This document shows, in pieces, positions 52,007 to 60,856 of a DNA stretch of 64,000 bases. Under the pieces are notes generated by a model, which searched no databases, was not told the DNA's origin, and was given only the letters and a program-made list of their open reading frames with translations. Origin of the DNA: JAQBQB01 sp963757185 (lineage in GTDB: Bacteria > Gemmatimonadota > Gemmatimonadetes > Gemmatimonadales > Gemmatimonadaceae). The position numbers and the translations under genes were made by a program. The DNA lies in contig CAVWQI010000011.1 in NCBI GenBank assembly GCA_963757185.1, forward strand, positions 62,001-126,000. Direction: 5' to 3'. The first letter of the stretch is position 1. Each line of letters opens with the position of its first letter.

Positions 52007-53330
52007 AGGAAAAGGCCAAGATTGGTCTGCCCGCTTCCGACCGCGCGGTTGCCGCGTCGCTGCGGCGTACTCCGGGAATCCATACGATTCGATCTTCCGA
52101 CAGTACTACGGGCCAGCCGCTCCGTTCGTGACCGGTGACACCGGCGTCGTTCAAGAGGCGCTTGACCTTTCGTCCCCCCCGGGTTGCCCCCGAGCCGCTG
52201 ATGAGCCGGTCGCCGGGTCGCCACTCGCGCACGCGCAGAGGCCGGTCCACCGGCAGCCGTGCATCCCAATCGGACGGCTCAGCCGCGGGCGAGGATACCG
52301 AGCTTGGCCGATCGCCCGCCCAAAACGTCCAGCCCCCCCAGTTCGTCGCCCTCGATAGGTCCAGAACGGCTTCGGTCGTCGTGCTGCCGCGTCCGGCTGA
52401 GGCTTGGAGGCGAAGCACATCTCGCGAACGAACGACCTCCCACCCGCCGGACAGCTGGATCCGCGCCCCCACGCGCGCATCGCGCGAGAACGAGCTGACG
52501 CGTCGGATGCCGCGATGGTCGAGCGCGACACCGATTCGCGCAGCCACGGCAGGCCATACCACGGCGAGCTGCTCGGCGTCGAGATGCCGAATCGCGGCAA
52601 CGCCCACGTCCACGGCTCTGGTCGCCCGGTCGACCCTGGACACGACGCCAGCCACGGCATCGGTCTCGCGCCGCCACTCTGCCGCCCGCTCCGCGAGCCC
52701 CTGCAGCTCCTCGTCTATGCGAGGATTCACGCGTCGAAGCGCCGGCAGGAGGTCGTGGCGAAGCCGATTTCGTAGGAACCGGCGCGACGTGTTCGTCGGA
52801 TCTTCCACCCACTCGACCTCTCGTGCGCTCGCGAATTCGGCGAGCACGGCACGGCGAAGGCCGAGGAGCGGACGGAGCACGTCACTCGGCGCGAACAACC
52901 CGGCCAAGCCGCGTGGACCAGCGCCGCGCAACTCGCGCATCAGGACGGTCTCGATCTGATCGTCCGCCGTGTGGGCCGTCACGACTCGCGCGCCCCGCGC
53001 ACGCCCGACCTCGCGGAGGAAGGTCCATCGCGCAGCACGCCACGCGGCCTCGGACCTCCGGATTGAACCCGGCGCGGCACGACCGACGACACACTCGATG
53101 CCGCGATCGTGCGCGGCGCGGCGGACCAACGCGCATGCCGCCTCGGCCGCGCTTCCGGTTCCGTGGTCGTACGTCGCGACGACGAGACGTGCCCGCTCGC
53201 ACGCCGCGGCGGCCGCGTCGAGCAAGACCATGGAATCGAGACCGCCCGAGATGGCGAGCACGACCCGGCAGTGCGGTGCCAGCGACGCGCCGACCGAGTG
53301 AAGAATCGAGTCCACCAGTGTCGACGACAC
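51987..53330 (-). CDS. tilS: tRNA(Ile)-lysidine synthase TilS
   Basis: 447 residues from the GTG at 53330. The PP-loop SGGLDS (28-33) and the catalytic features VTAHTADDQIETVLMRELRG, WVEDPTNTSRRFLRNRLRHD fit TilS, which modifies C34 of tRNA-Ile(CAU). The C-terminal domain has KVKRLLNDAGVTGHERSGWP. The start is uncertain: in-frame ATGs up to 53420 would overlap the divergent promoter region. The GTG at 53330 is preferred because conserved sequence begins shortly after it. Confidence 0.92.
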   Translation of the reverse strand: MSSTLVDSILHSVGASLAPHCRVVLAISGGLDSMVLLDAAAAACERARLVVATYDHGTGSAAEAACALVRRAAHDRGIECVVGRAAPGSIRRSEAAWRAARWTFLREVGRARGARVVTAHTADDQIETVLMRELRGAGPRGLAGLFAPSDVLRPLLGLRRAVLAEFASAREVEWVEDPTNTSRRFLRNRLRHDLLPALRRVNPRIDEELQGLAERAAEWRRETDAVAGVVSRVDRATRAVDVGVAAIRHLDAEQLAVVWPAVAARIGVALDHRGIRRVSSFSRDARVGARIQLSGGWEVVRSRDVLRLQASAGRGSTTTEAVLDLSRATNWGGWTFWAGDRPSSVSSPAAEPSDWDARLPVDRPLRVREWRPGDRLISGSGATRGGRKVKRLLNDAGVTGHERSGWPVVLSEDRIVWIPGVRRSDAATARSEAGRPILAFSCARNGG

Positions 53331-53395
53331 ATGTGCAAGATAGCTCGCGCCGCACCATCGCCGCGCCTCGCACGCTGGAAGCATTCGCATTGGAT

Positions 53396-53404
53396 TGCTA
53401 TACT
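53396..53404 (+). promoter_or_regulatory. Extended -10 promoter for the plus-strand gene pair
   Basis: TGCTATACT: the extended -10 TG followed after one base by TATACT (5 of 6 consensus). The -35 is weak (TGGAAG at 53376-53381). The predicted start of transcription is about 53411, followed by AGGAG (53426-53430) and the TTG at 53438. It lies in the divergent gap between tilS and the plus-strand genes. Confidence 0.65.
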
Positions 53405-53437
53405 TCCTCCGCCTGTTCACGCGTCAGGAGCGCTCAT

Positions 53438-53608
53438 TTGGAAACGCACGGTCCCTTCGGCACTCTCTGGGTCGGCCTTGGCCTCGGCTGCTTCTACATA
53501 GCGCTGATCTGGCTCAACACGTTACTCGGCTTCTTCCTCACGCCGCTGTTCGTGATTCCGGTCACCTGGTTGCAGGACCGCTTCGCGCCGGCACGAAAAC
53601 GGGACTAG
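53438..53608 (+). CDS. Small membrane protein, unknown function
   Basis: 56 residues, start TTG with an AGGAG site 7 bases upstream. It contains two adjacent hydrophobic segments (LWVGLGLGCFYIALIWLN, LLGFFLTPLFVIPVTWL) and a basic end (RFAPARKRD). No family recognised. The last 43 bases overlap, in the -1 frame, the proposed start of the large protease gene. Its promoter, ribosome site and membrane-protein composition argue that it is real. Confidence 0.65.
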   Translation: METHGPFGTLWVGLGLGCFYIALIWLNTLLGFFLTPLFVIPVTWLQDRFAPARKRD

Positions 53609-56508
53609 CCCGCGTCGCGGCGGCGCGGTCCGCCGCGCTGCTGCTCCTCTTCGCAGCAGCCCCCGCCCCAGCCCGCGCGCAGTTCGTCGTTCGCACCTGG
53701 CTGCCCTGGCGCACGATCGAAACGCGGCACTTCGCCTTTCACTATCCGCTCCCGCTCGAAGCGTGGACGCGGCACGTCGCGGAACGCGCGGACGCGATCG
53801 ACTCGGCGGTCGCGCAACTCGTCGGGTACGCGCCGACGGCTAAGACTCAGGTGGTCGTCGACAATCCGTATTCGACGGCCAACGGGTCGGCGTGGCCGTT
53901 CCTGAAGCGCCCGAGCATCTATTTGTGGGCCGCGCCTCCGGACCCGCGCGACGACATCGGCGAGTTTCGAGACTGGGGCGAGATGCTCGTCTCGCACGAG
54001 TTCGGCCACATCGCGCATTTGACGCGCCCGTCTCGGAGCCGCGATGTGCTCGACAACCTGCGGCGCGCGCTTCCTATAGACGTGGGACCCATCGCGATAC
54101 GCGCTCCTCGATGGGTGATCGAAGGCTACGCGACTTTCATCGAAGGCCGCGTCACGGGCTCCGGACGTCCCCACGGCGTTTGGCGCCCGGCCTTGCTCCG
54201 TGAGCTCGCGCTCGAAGGGCAGCTGCCTCGATATGAGAACTTGAATGCTTCCGGTGCGTTCGAGGGCGGATCGTTCGCGTATCTGGCAGGGTCGGCGTTT
54301 CTGGAATGGCTCGCCGAGCAGCGCGGCGACTCGAGTCTCGTCTTGGTGTGGAGACGGTCGACCGCGCGGCAGAATCGCTCGTTCGACGACGCATTTCGCG
54401 GAGTGTTCGGCGAATCGCCGGCCGTGTTGTACGGACGATTCACGGCCGATCTCACGGGCAAGTCGCTCGCGGCGCGTGGGACGATCAAAGTCGGCGCGGA
54501 TACCGGTGACATCCTCCAGCGCCTCGCGTGGTACACCGGCGACCCGGCGATCTCGGCGGACGGCAGACGCGTCGCGATCCTCTTGCGGTCACCGATTGCG
54601 CCGTCACGCATCGTCGTCTGGAACACGGCGGCGGAGCCGGACACGGGGCGCGCGCGGCGTGATTCGATTCTCCTCGCTCGGGACCCGGCAGACGTCCCCG
54701 CGCGAGCGATCTACCCGCCGCCCAAACGCGTGCTGGCGAGTCTTCAGGCGCGTGCCGGCTCACCGTACGAGTCACCGCGCTTCATGCGCGACGGGCGCGT
54801 CCTCGTGTCGAGAGTCGCGCCCCGAGGCGATGGATCGTTCGCGCCGGACCTGTACATCTGGGACGTTCAGCGCGGCTCGGTCCATCGAGTGACTCACGGT
54901 GCGAGCCTCTCGAACGGCGATCCTTTTCCCAATGGGCGAAGCGCGATTGCCACGCGCTGCCGCGTCGGTTGGTGCGAGCTCGTTGCCGTCGATCTCGAGA
55001 GCGGCGCGGTTCGCGTCATTGCGGAAGGCAGCCCCGAGGAGTCGTATTTTCGCCCGCGTGTTTCGCGCGATGGGTCGCGCGCCGTCGTGTCCGTTCACAC
55101 GCGCGAGGGTTGGCGTCTGCGGATCGTCGACCTCGCGACCGGCTCCCTCACGCCGGTGGCCGGCCTCGAGAACGTGGACGCATACGACGCGGCGTGGCAC
55201 GACTCGACGTCTATCGTCACGACGACGGATGCCACCGGCGTGCCGCAAATCGAGCGGGTGAACCTCGCGACCCACGAGCGACGTCAGATCACGGACGTCA
55301 CCGGCGCGGCCGTCGCGGGCGAGCCGAATCCATCCGACGGCAGCGTGTGGTTCCTGTCGCTTTACTTTCGAGGCTACGATCTGCGCCGCCTGACGTGGAG
55401 CGCCTCGGTCCCGGTGGCGCCGCAAATCGCGGCGAGCCTGACGCCTGCCGCCGCTGTCGCTCCGGTCCCCGTGCGCGCTTTCGCGACGGACATTCCGTCA
55501 GCGCCTCGCCCGTTCGGTCTCGCACCGCGGCTTTTCATCTGGCTTCCCATCCCGCGCGCCGATGCGGACGGCGTGGGCGGCGGGCTCGCGCTCAGCAGCC
55601 GCGACCTGATCGGGCGAAGCGCGTTGATGATGCAGGGTGCGGTCGGCGAGCCCGCGGGATGGCGGGGCGCGTCGGCGACCGGAGAGTGGTTGGGCACGCG
55701 GCCGGGAATCAGGCTCGACGCGTTCGGCGTCGCGCAACGGACGTCGGCGCTCGCGAACGACGTCGACGCAATTCGCTTCGATTCGCGTCTGGTCGGCGGT
55801 GATGCGATGCTCGACGGGAATCTCTTGTACGACTCGTGGGCGTTGCGGTATCGCGTTGGCGGGAGCGCGGCCGGCTTGAGCCTCGCCGATCCGAACGCTC
55901 CGATCGTCCCTCGCGCGACGACGACGCAAGCCATCGGCTTCGCGACCGCAGGCGTGGCGGCCTTGCAACGCGGCGACGCCGCGACGTTGACCGAATCGCT
56001 GAACGCCCGCGGCACGCTCGGTCAGGCGTTCGACGCGCCGGTGCGCCGCATCGTCGCCACCGGGGCGCTCTCGCTCTCGGGACGCGGGACGATCCCACTC
56101 TCGGCCTCTGCGACCTACGGGCGTACCAACGTGGACGCGCCCGTCTTCGAGCAACTCGCGATCGGCGGCGGACCCGTCGCGCTGGTGCCCGCCGAGGTCA
56201 TGTCGCAGCGCCTTCCGATGCCCGTTCTGCCGTCGGCCATCATGGTCGGCTCATCAGCATTTACTTATCGCGCGTCGCTTCAGACGCAGCCGTTCTCGCT
56301 GTACTGGTGGGGAGGCAGCACCGCGCGGGCCGGCCAGTCGTTCACCGAGTGGCAGCGAGTTGCGGGAATCGAATGGGCACAATCGGTTTCTGCGATTCCC
56401 ATGGCGGGAACGCCGCCCGCGCGGGCTCTGATCGGCATCGGCGAGTCGATCGATGCGCCGGTTCGTCACCGTGTGCGCATATATGCGGCGCTGGTTCTTG
56501 ACCCGTGA
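53566..56508 (+). CDS. Secreted peptidase-MA-like protease with beta-propeller and probable C-terminal barrel
   Basis: About 981 residues from the CTG suggested as start. A signal peptide (ALLLLFAAAPAPARAQ) precedes a zinc protease domain with HEFGHIAHL and WVIEGYATF (third ligand E). A TolB/DPP-like propeller region follows (ISADGRRVAILLRSP; VSRDGSRAVVSVHTR; DGSVWFLSLYFRGYDLRRL). The last 300 residues have alternating aromatic/polar strands (GGGLALSSRDLIGRS; LLYDSWALRYRVGG) typical of outer-membrane barrels. No ATG/GTG/TTG lies in frame between the promoter and the signal peptide; the TTG at 53395 is upstream of the predicted transcript start. CTG initiation, or frameshifting from the small upstream gene, are options. 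Confidence 0.75.
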   Translation: MVAGPLRAGTKTGLARVAAARSAALLLLFAAAPAPARAQFVVRTWLPWRTIETRHFAFHYPLPLEAWTRHVAERADAIDSAVAQLVGYAPTAKTQVVVDNPYSTANGSAWPFLKRPSIYLWAAPPDPRDDIGEFRDWGEMLVSHEFGHIAHLTRPSRSRDVLDNLRRALPIDVGPIAIRAPRWVIEGYATFIEGRVTGSGRPHGVWRPALLRELALEGQLPRYENLNASGAFEGGSFAYLAGSAFLEWLAEQRGDSSLVLVWRRSTARQNRSFDDAFRGVFGESPAVLYGRFTADLTGKSLAARGTIKVGADTGDILQRLAWYTGDPAISADGRRVAILLRSPIAPSRIVVWNTAAEPDTGRARRDSILLARDPADVPARAIYPPPKRVLASLQARAGSPYESPRFMRDGRVLVSRVAPRGDGSFAPDLYIWDVQRGSVHRVTHGASLSNGDPFPNGRSAIATRCRVGWCELVAVDLESGAVRVIAEGSPEESYFRPRVSRDGSRAVVSVHTREGWRLRIVDLATGSLTPVAGLENVDAYDAAWHDSTSIVTTTDATGVPQIERVNLATHERRQITDVTGAAVAGEPNPSDGSVWFLSLYFRGYDLRRLTWSASVPVAPQIAASLTPAAAVAPVPVRAFATDIPSAPRPFGLAPRLFIWLPIPRADADGVGGGLALSSRDLIGRSALMMQGAVGEPAGWRGASATGEWLGTRPGIRLDAFGVAQRTSALANDVDAIRFDSRLVGGDAMLDGNLLYDSWALRYRVGGSAAGLSLADPNAPIVPRATTTQAIGFATAGVAALQRGDAATLTESLNARGTLGQAFDAPVRRIVATGALSLSGRGTIPLSASATYGRTNVDAPVFEQLAIGGGPVALVPAEVMSQRLPMPVLPSAIMVGSSAFTYRASLQTQPFSLYWWGGSTARAGQSFTEWQRVAGIEWAQSVSAIPMAGTPPARALIGIGESIDAPVRHRVRIYAALVLDP

Positions 56509-56593
56509 ACCATTCGTCTGCGCCCGAAAACGCTAAAGAGTCTTGACGCGTCGGCGCGGCGTGTCAGCGGTTCGACTACGACAAATGACGTAC

Positions 56594-56621
56594 TTGTAAT
56601 TCCCTGTCCGTTCCTTAAGAT
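56594..56621 (+). promoter_or_regulatory. Possible promoter for the TonB-dependent receptor
   Basis: TTGTAA (56594-56599), 16-base spacer, TAAGAT (56616-56621): 4 of 6 matches in each hexamer, about 100 bases before the receptor start. The surrounding 56509-56722 gap holds no other visible feature. Confidence 0.4.
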
Positions 56622-56722
56622 CGGGAACGCTCATCGACGTGCCGCTCTCGTCTGTAAGCGCCGGTCGGTGCCCCACCCACCTGACCCGTTATGGGTTCCC
56701 CTCTCCCCCCTCGGAGGCCTGC

Positions 56723-59623
56723 ATGTCCTTGCAGACCGTACGATCAATCGTGCGCCGTCAGTCGGTTCCCAATTCACCGAGTGGTGTCCCGTGGCGACGC
56801 GCTTTGGTCGCGCTGCTCGGGGTAGCGATGGCTGCCGCACCGGCGGCGGGCCAGACCGGCACGATCACCGGTCGCGTGGCCGAAGCGCTCTCCAATCAAC
56901 CCGTGGGGAGCGCCACCATCAACGCGCTTCGCGCCGGCGGGAGTGGAAACGTGACGGTCCGGTCGAGCGCGGACGGCAAGTATACGGTGTCCAATCTCCC
57001 GGCCGGCTCGTACACGGTGACGGTCACCGCGCGGATCGGCCTGGCGAAGAAGCACGTTGACGGTTTCGTCGTCCAGGCCGGTCAAACCGCGACGCTCGAT
57101 TTCGCGATGGCGCCGATCGCCGCGCAGCTCGAGCAGGTCGTAACGACCGCGACGTCGGGCGCGGAGCCGGAGCGGATTCAGGATTCTCCAAACCCCATCT
57201 CCGTCGTCACGGCGGCGCAGATCGAAGAGCGGCCCTCCCTCACCGTCACCGACCATTTGAAGGCGGTGCCGGGCCTCTCGATCTCGGCCGGCGGCCTCGC
57301 GCAGGCGAACATCGTCTCGCGCGGCTTCAACAACGCGTTCTCGACGCAGATGCTCATGCTGCAGGACTATAGATATGCGGGCGTCCCATCTCTGCGTGTG
57401 AACGTGCCGCTCTTGTTCACGGGCACGAACGAGGACATCGATAGAATCGAGGTTCTACAAGGACCGGCCGCGGCGCTCTACGGGCCGAACTCCGGAAACG
57501 GCGTGCTGCACATCATCACCAAGTCGCCGTTCCAGTCGGCGGGGACCTCTTTCACGCTCGACGGCGGCGAGCGATCGCTCATCCGCGGCAGTCTGCGCCA
57601 CGCCGGCATCATCGCCGAGGACAAGCTGGCGTACAAGATTTCGGCCGAGGCGTTCACGGCGAAGGACTTCGAGTACACCGATCCAAACCAGCCGACGGTC
57701 TACTCGAGCACCGATCCGCGCATTCCGCCGTCACGCCGCGGTCAGGCCGTAGTGAATGACAACGACCTGAAGCGCTACGCCGGCGAGGCGCGCCTGGACT
57801 ACAAGGTCGACGAGAACACGACGCTCATCTCGAGCGCCGGCTATTCCATGATCGGCAGCGCCCGCGAGATCACGACGACCTTCGGTGCGGCGCAGGCGAA
57901 GGACTGGAGCTACCTGAATCTCCAGGAGCGTCTCCACCACAAAAACTTCTTCGCGCAAGTTTTCTACGACAAATCGAACTCGGGGAACTCAGACAGCCTC
58001 GACGCGAACGGCACGTACTACCTGCGGACCGGGATCCCGGTCGTCGACAAATCGAGCATCCTCGCGACCCAGGTGCAGCAGGGCCTTCAGTGGAGTCGCA
58101 CCAAGTTCGTGGTGGGCGCCGAATACCTCGCCACCCGCCCGCAGACCGATGGCACGATCGACGGCCGCAACGAGAACGACGACAACATCAACGAGTACGG
58201 CGGGTACGTTCAGACCACGACGACGATCACGCCGAAGTTCGACTTCCTCGCCGCGGCGCGCGTCGACGCCAACTCGCGCATCGACGGCTATCAGTTCTCG
58301 CCGCGCGCCGCGCTGATCTTCAGACCGGATTCGAACAACAATTTCCGGGTCACGTTCAACCGCGCGTACGGGTCGCCGACGTCGTTCTCCTTCTTCCTCG
58401 ATCAGTATTCGGGGCAGACGCCGGCGCCGGGCATGCCGGTGCAGATCCTCGGCAATCCGCCGAAGACCGGGTGGCAGTTCGCCAACAGTTGCACCGGTGC
58501 GTTCGGATCGCTGTGCATGCGATCTCCGTACGCCCCGGGCCTAATCGGCGCCTCGGCGGCGTCGGCGTACGCCGGATTTCTCGCGCCCAGCGCCGCATTC
58601 GGTGGCGTGAGCCCACTGCAGGCGATCATCCAGTCACAGCCGTCGAGCAAGTTCGGAGGCGACGCAGCCAAGGCCGCATTGCTGGCGGCGCTGCCGCTCA
58701 TTCAAAACCTTCGCCCGACCGACGCCAGCGTCGGCAGCGTTCTTGTCGACCTGAACGCGGGCAAGCCGATCGCGACGGTGCCGTCCGATTACGCCCCGCT
58801 CGGCGCGAACTTCGCCAACACGTGGGAGGTCGGCTACAAGGGGTTCCTGTCGCAGCGCGTGAGCTTGGAGGCGGACGCGTGGTTCCAGCGTCGGCCTTCG
58901 GATCCGACGACGCAGATCCTCAACCCGGGCATTCTGTTCAACGGAACCCAGCTGGGACAATTCCTCGGCGCGAACATCGGCGCCGCGTTGGTCGCGGCGG
59001 GCGTTCCGCCGGCACAGGCGGCGGCTCAAGCGGCCGCGCTCGCGACTGGTCTCGCGACCGTCATGGCGCAGGTACCCGTAGGAGCAGCCGCGTTCAAGAG
59101 CCCACTCTACACGCAGCCGTATCTCGTCTTCTCGTACCAGAACTCACCCGGCTACATCAACGTGGCCGGCTTCGACGTGGCCGCCGATTTCCTGCTCCCG
59201 CAAGGATGGTCGGTCGCGACCACCTATTCGAACCTCAACAAGAACGTCTACGCGGACGCGCCCGGGGCGACGCCAACGAACCCTCTTGCGGCCAATACGC
59301 CGAAGCACCGCGCCACGGCTACGTTGCGGTACGACAACCAAGAGCACGGGTATGGCGTGGAGGTTCGCGGCCGGTACGCTGACGCGTTCCCGGTCAACTC
59401 CGGGGTTTTCAACTCGTACGGGCTGCCAGCCGGATCGCAGGCGTACCCGCCGGTACCGGTCAACGCATTCCTCGACGCCGGCTTCTCGTGGGTTCTCCCG
59501 GTCAACGGAGCTCCGCGGTGGTCGCTGAACGCCACGAACCTGCTCGACAATCAGGTGGCCAGCTTCGTCGGTGTTCCGAAGATCGGCCGCATGATCATGA
59601 CGCGCATCGCGTACACGTACTGA
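56723..59623 (+). CDS. TonB-dependent outer membrane receptor
   Basis: 966 residues. Signal peptide (ALVALLGVAMAAAPAAGQ), a carboxypeptidase-regulatory-like beta-sandwich domain (about 47-125, TGTITGRVAEALSNQPVGSA), a plug domain (LEQVVTTATSGAEPER, IEVLQGPAAALYGPNSGNGV), then a barrel ending IGRMIMTRIAYTY with a C-terminal aromatic. It imports a ligand using TonB energy; the substrate cannot be told. The barrel has two Ala-rich insertions around residues 600-660 and 740-800, probably surface loops. The ATG at 56723 has a GGAGG site; an upstream in-frame start adds 28 residues without signal-peptide character. Confidence 0.93.
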   Translation: MSLQTVRSIVRRQSVPNSPSGVPWRRALVALLGVAMAAAPAAGQTGTITGRVAEALSNQPVGSATINALRAGGSGNVTVRSSADGKYTVSNLPAGSYTVTVTARIGLAKKHVDGFVVQAGQTATLDFAMAPIAAQLEQVVTTATSGAEPERIQDSPNPISVVTAAQIEERPSLTVTDHLKAVPGLSISAGGLAQANIVSRGFNNAFSTQMLMLQDYRYAGVPSLRVNVPLLFTGTNEDIDRIEVLQGPAAALYGPNSGNGVLHIITKSPFQSAGTSFTLDGGERSLIRGSLRHAGIIAEDKLAYKISAEAFTAKDFEYTDPNQPTVYSSTDPRIPPSRRGQAVVNDNDLKRYAGEARLDYKVDENTTLISSAGYSMIGSAREITTTFGAAQAKDWSYLNLQERLHHKNFFAQVFYDKSNSGNSDSLDANGTYYLRTGIPVVDKSSILATQVQQGLQWSRTKFVVGAEYLATRPQTDGTIDGRNENDDNINEYGGYVQTTTTITPKFDFLAAARVDANSRIDGYQFSPRAALIFRPDSNNNFRVTFNRAYGSPTSFSFFLDQYSGQTPAPGMPVQILGNPPKTGWQFANSCTGAFGSLCMRSPYAPGLIGASAASAYAGFLAPSAAFGGVSPLQAIIQSQPSSKFGGDAAKAALLAALPLIQNLRPTDASVGSVLVDLNAGKPIATVPSDYAPLGANFANTWEVGYKGFLSQRVSLEADAWFQRRPSDPTTQILNPGILFNGTQLGQFLGANIGAALVAAGVPPAQAAAQAAALATGLATVMAQVPVGAAAFKSPLYTQPYLVFSYQNSPGYINVAGFDVAADFLLPQGWSVATTYSNLNKNVYADAPGATPTNPLAANTPKHRATATLRYDNQEHGYGVEVRGRYADAFPVNSGVFNSYGLPAGSQAYPPVPVNAFLDAGFSWVLPVNGAPRWSLNATNLLDNQVASFVGVPKIGRMIMTRIAYTY

Positions 59624-59666
59624 CGCGTTCGCGCGGCACAGCGGGCGCCGGGGTCGGAGGCGAGTC

Positions 59667-60461
59667 TTGAACGTCCTCGCCGATTTCGATCCCGGCGCCC
59701 GTCTTGTCATCGGGCACCGCGGCGCCGCGGCGCGCTTTCCCGAGAATACCCTGGTGGGATTCGACTACGCGGTCGGACTAGGCGTCGACGCGATCGAATT
59801 CGACATCCGAATCACGCGCGACGGCGTCGTGGTCATCATCCACGACCCGACCCTCGATCGCACGACCGACGCCCCGGGCCAGGTGGCCGAGCAGTCCGCG
59901 CACGACCTCGCTACGGTCGACGCGGGAGCGCGATTCAGCCCTGACGGGGGGCGCACCTTTCCCTTCGCGGGAAAAGGGATCGGAATTCCGACCCTCGAGG
60001 CGCTGATCGAGCGCTACCCGTCGACGCCGTTGCTCATCGAGATCAAGGTCGCCGAGGCCGCCCCGGAAGCCCTAAGGCTCTTCCGGCGCTTCGGGTGCGA
60101 GGAACGCGTGGTGGTCGACTCGATGGACGCCGCCGCCCTCGTGCCGTTCCAAGGGACGCGAGTGGCGGTGGGCGCCGCCAGGCGGGACGTCATCGCCCTA
60201 ATGTGGCGGAGCAGCTTCGGTCTCGTGCCGAGGTCGCTGCGCTTCTCTGCGCTGTGCATCCCCGAGCGATACGGCATCAGGGTACCGGTCGGCCGGCTCA
60301 CACGAGCCGCCGCGTCGCGCCGTGTTCCGACGCATGTTTGGACCGTGAATGACCCGGAGGACGCGCGTCGTCTCTGGTCGAATGGCGTCATCGGCATAAT
60401 CAGCGACGACCCCGAGGCGATGCTCCTGCTGCGGAAGCAATTGGCCAAATCGGCCAAATAG
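59667..60461 (+). CDS. Glycerophosphodiester phosphodiesterase
   Basis: 264 residues, TTG start with a GGAGG site. GDPD-family motifs are intact: GHRGAAARFPENT (catalytic His), DAIEFDIRITRDGVVVIIHD (E, D and second His), and PLLIEIKV. It hydrolyses glycerophosphodiesters to glycerol 3-phosphate and an alcohol. No signal peptide, so cytoplasmic. The final strands (VPTHVWTVNDPEDARRLWSN) match the family. Confidence 0.94.
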   Translation: MNVLADFDPGARLVIGHRGAAARFPENTLVGFDYAVGLGVDAIEFDIRITRDGVVVIIHDPTLDRTTDAPGQVAEQSAHDLATVDAGARFSPDGGRTFPFAGKGIGIPTLEALIERYPSTPLLIEIKVAEAAPEALRLFRRFGCEERVVVDSMDAAALVPFQGTRVAVGAARRDVIALMWRSSFGLVPRSLRFSALCIPERYGIRVPVGRLTRAAASRRVPTHVWTVNDPEDARRLWSNGVIGIISDDPEAMLLLRKQLAKSAK

Positions 60462-60856
60462 GCAGCGGAGGTTTTGGGAGCAGACAGAGTCGCGTTGCGG
60501 ATCGCATAGCCGCAATTGACGCTCGAGTCCGGTCGACTCTCGCGTCGACGCTCGATGCGACCGCGACGTGCGTGGCCCTCACACAACCCTGCGCGCCGCG
60601 ATGCGCTCGTAGCCGGCGCGGTGAGCCGCTCGTCTCAGGCGTGCGCTAACGCGGGATGGGTCAGGCGAACTCTGGCGTCTCGTCTCGCGGCAAAAAGGCC
60701 TGAAAACCAGCGCGTACACGCGGCAGTCAGATTTGTGATGTTCGCGCAACCGATTAATTTCACAATCCAATCATCTCAGAACGTGAAGTACTTCAGCACA
60801 TCATTGTCCACATGGCCCGAGCCCGCCCAAAACGGGTATTCTGACCGCTGAGATCG
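60462..60856. other. Intergenic region, 395 bases, no gene seen
   Basis: Between the phosphodiesterase and the nitronate monooxygenase-like gene. I see no ORF with a plausible start and coding bias on either strand, no tRNA fold and no strong terminator. The last 140 bases are less GC-rich than the rest (around GATTAATTTCACAATCC), fitting a promoter region for the next gene, but no clear -10/-35 pair is found. Confidence 0.5.

Noticed and set aside
1..53330. Many long plus-strand reading frames opposite the minus-strand genes
   Set aside because: They are Arg/Ala/Asp-rich mirror frames typical of GC-rich DNA, lack ribosome sites and families, and overlap strongly supported genes.
60733..60773. 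TGTGA ... TCACA in the gap before the monooxygenase-like gene, looking like a Crp site
   Set aside because: The half-sites are about 20 bases apart, far from the 6-base spacing of Crp/Fnr sites.
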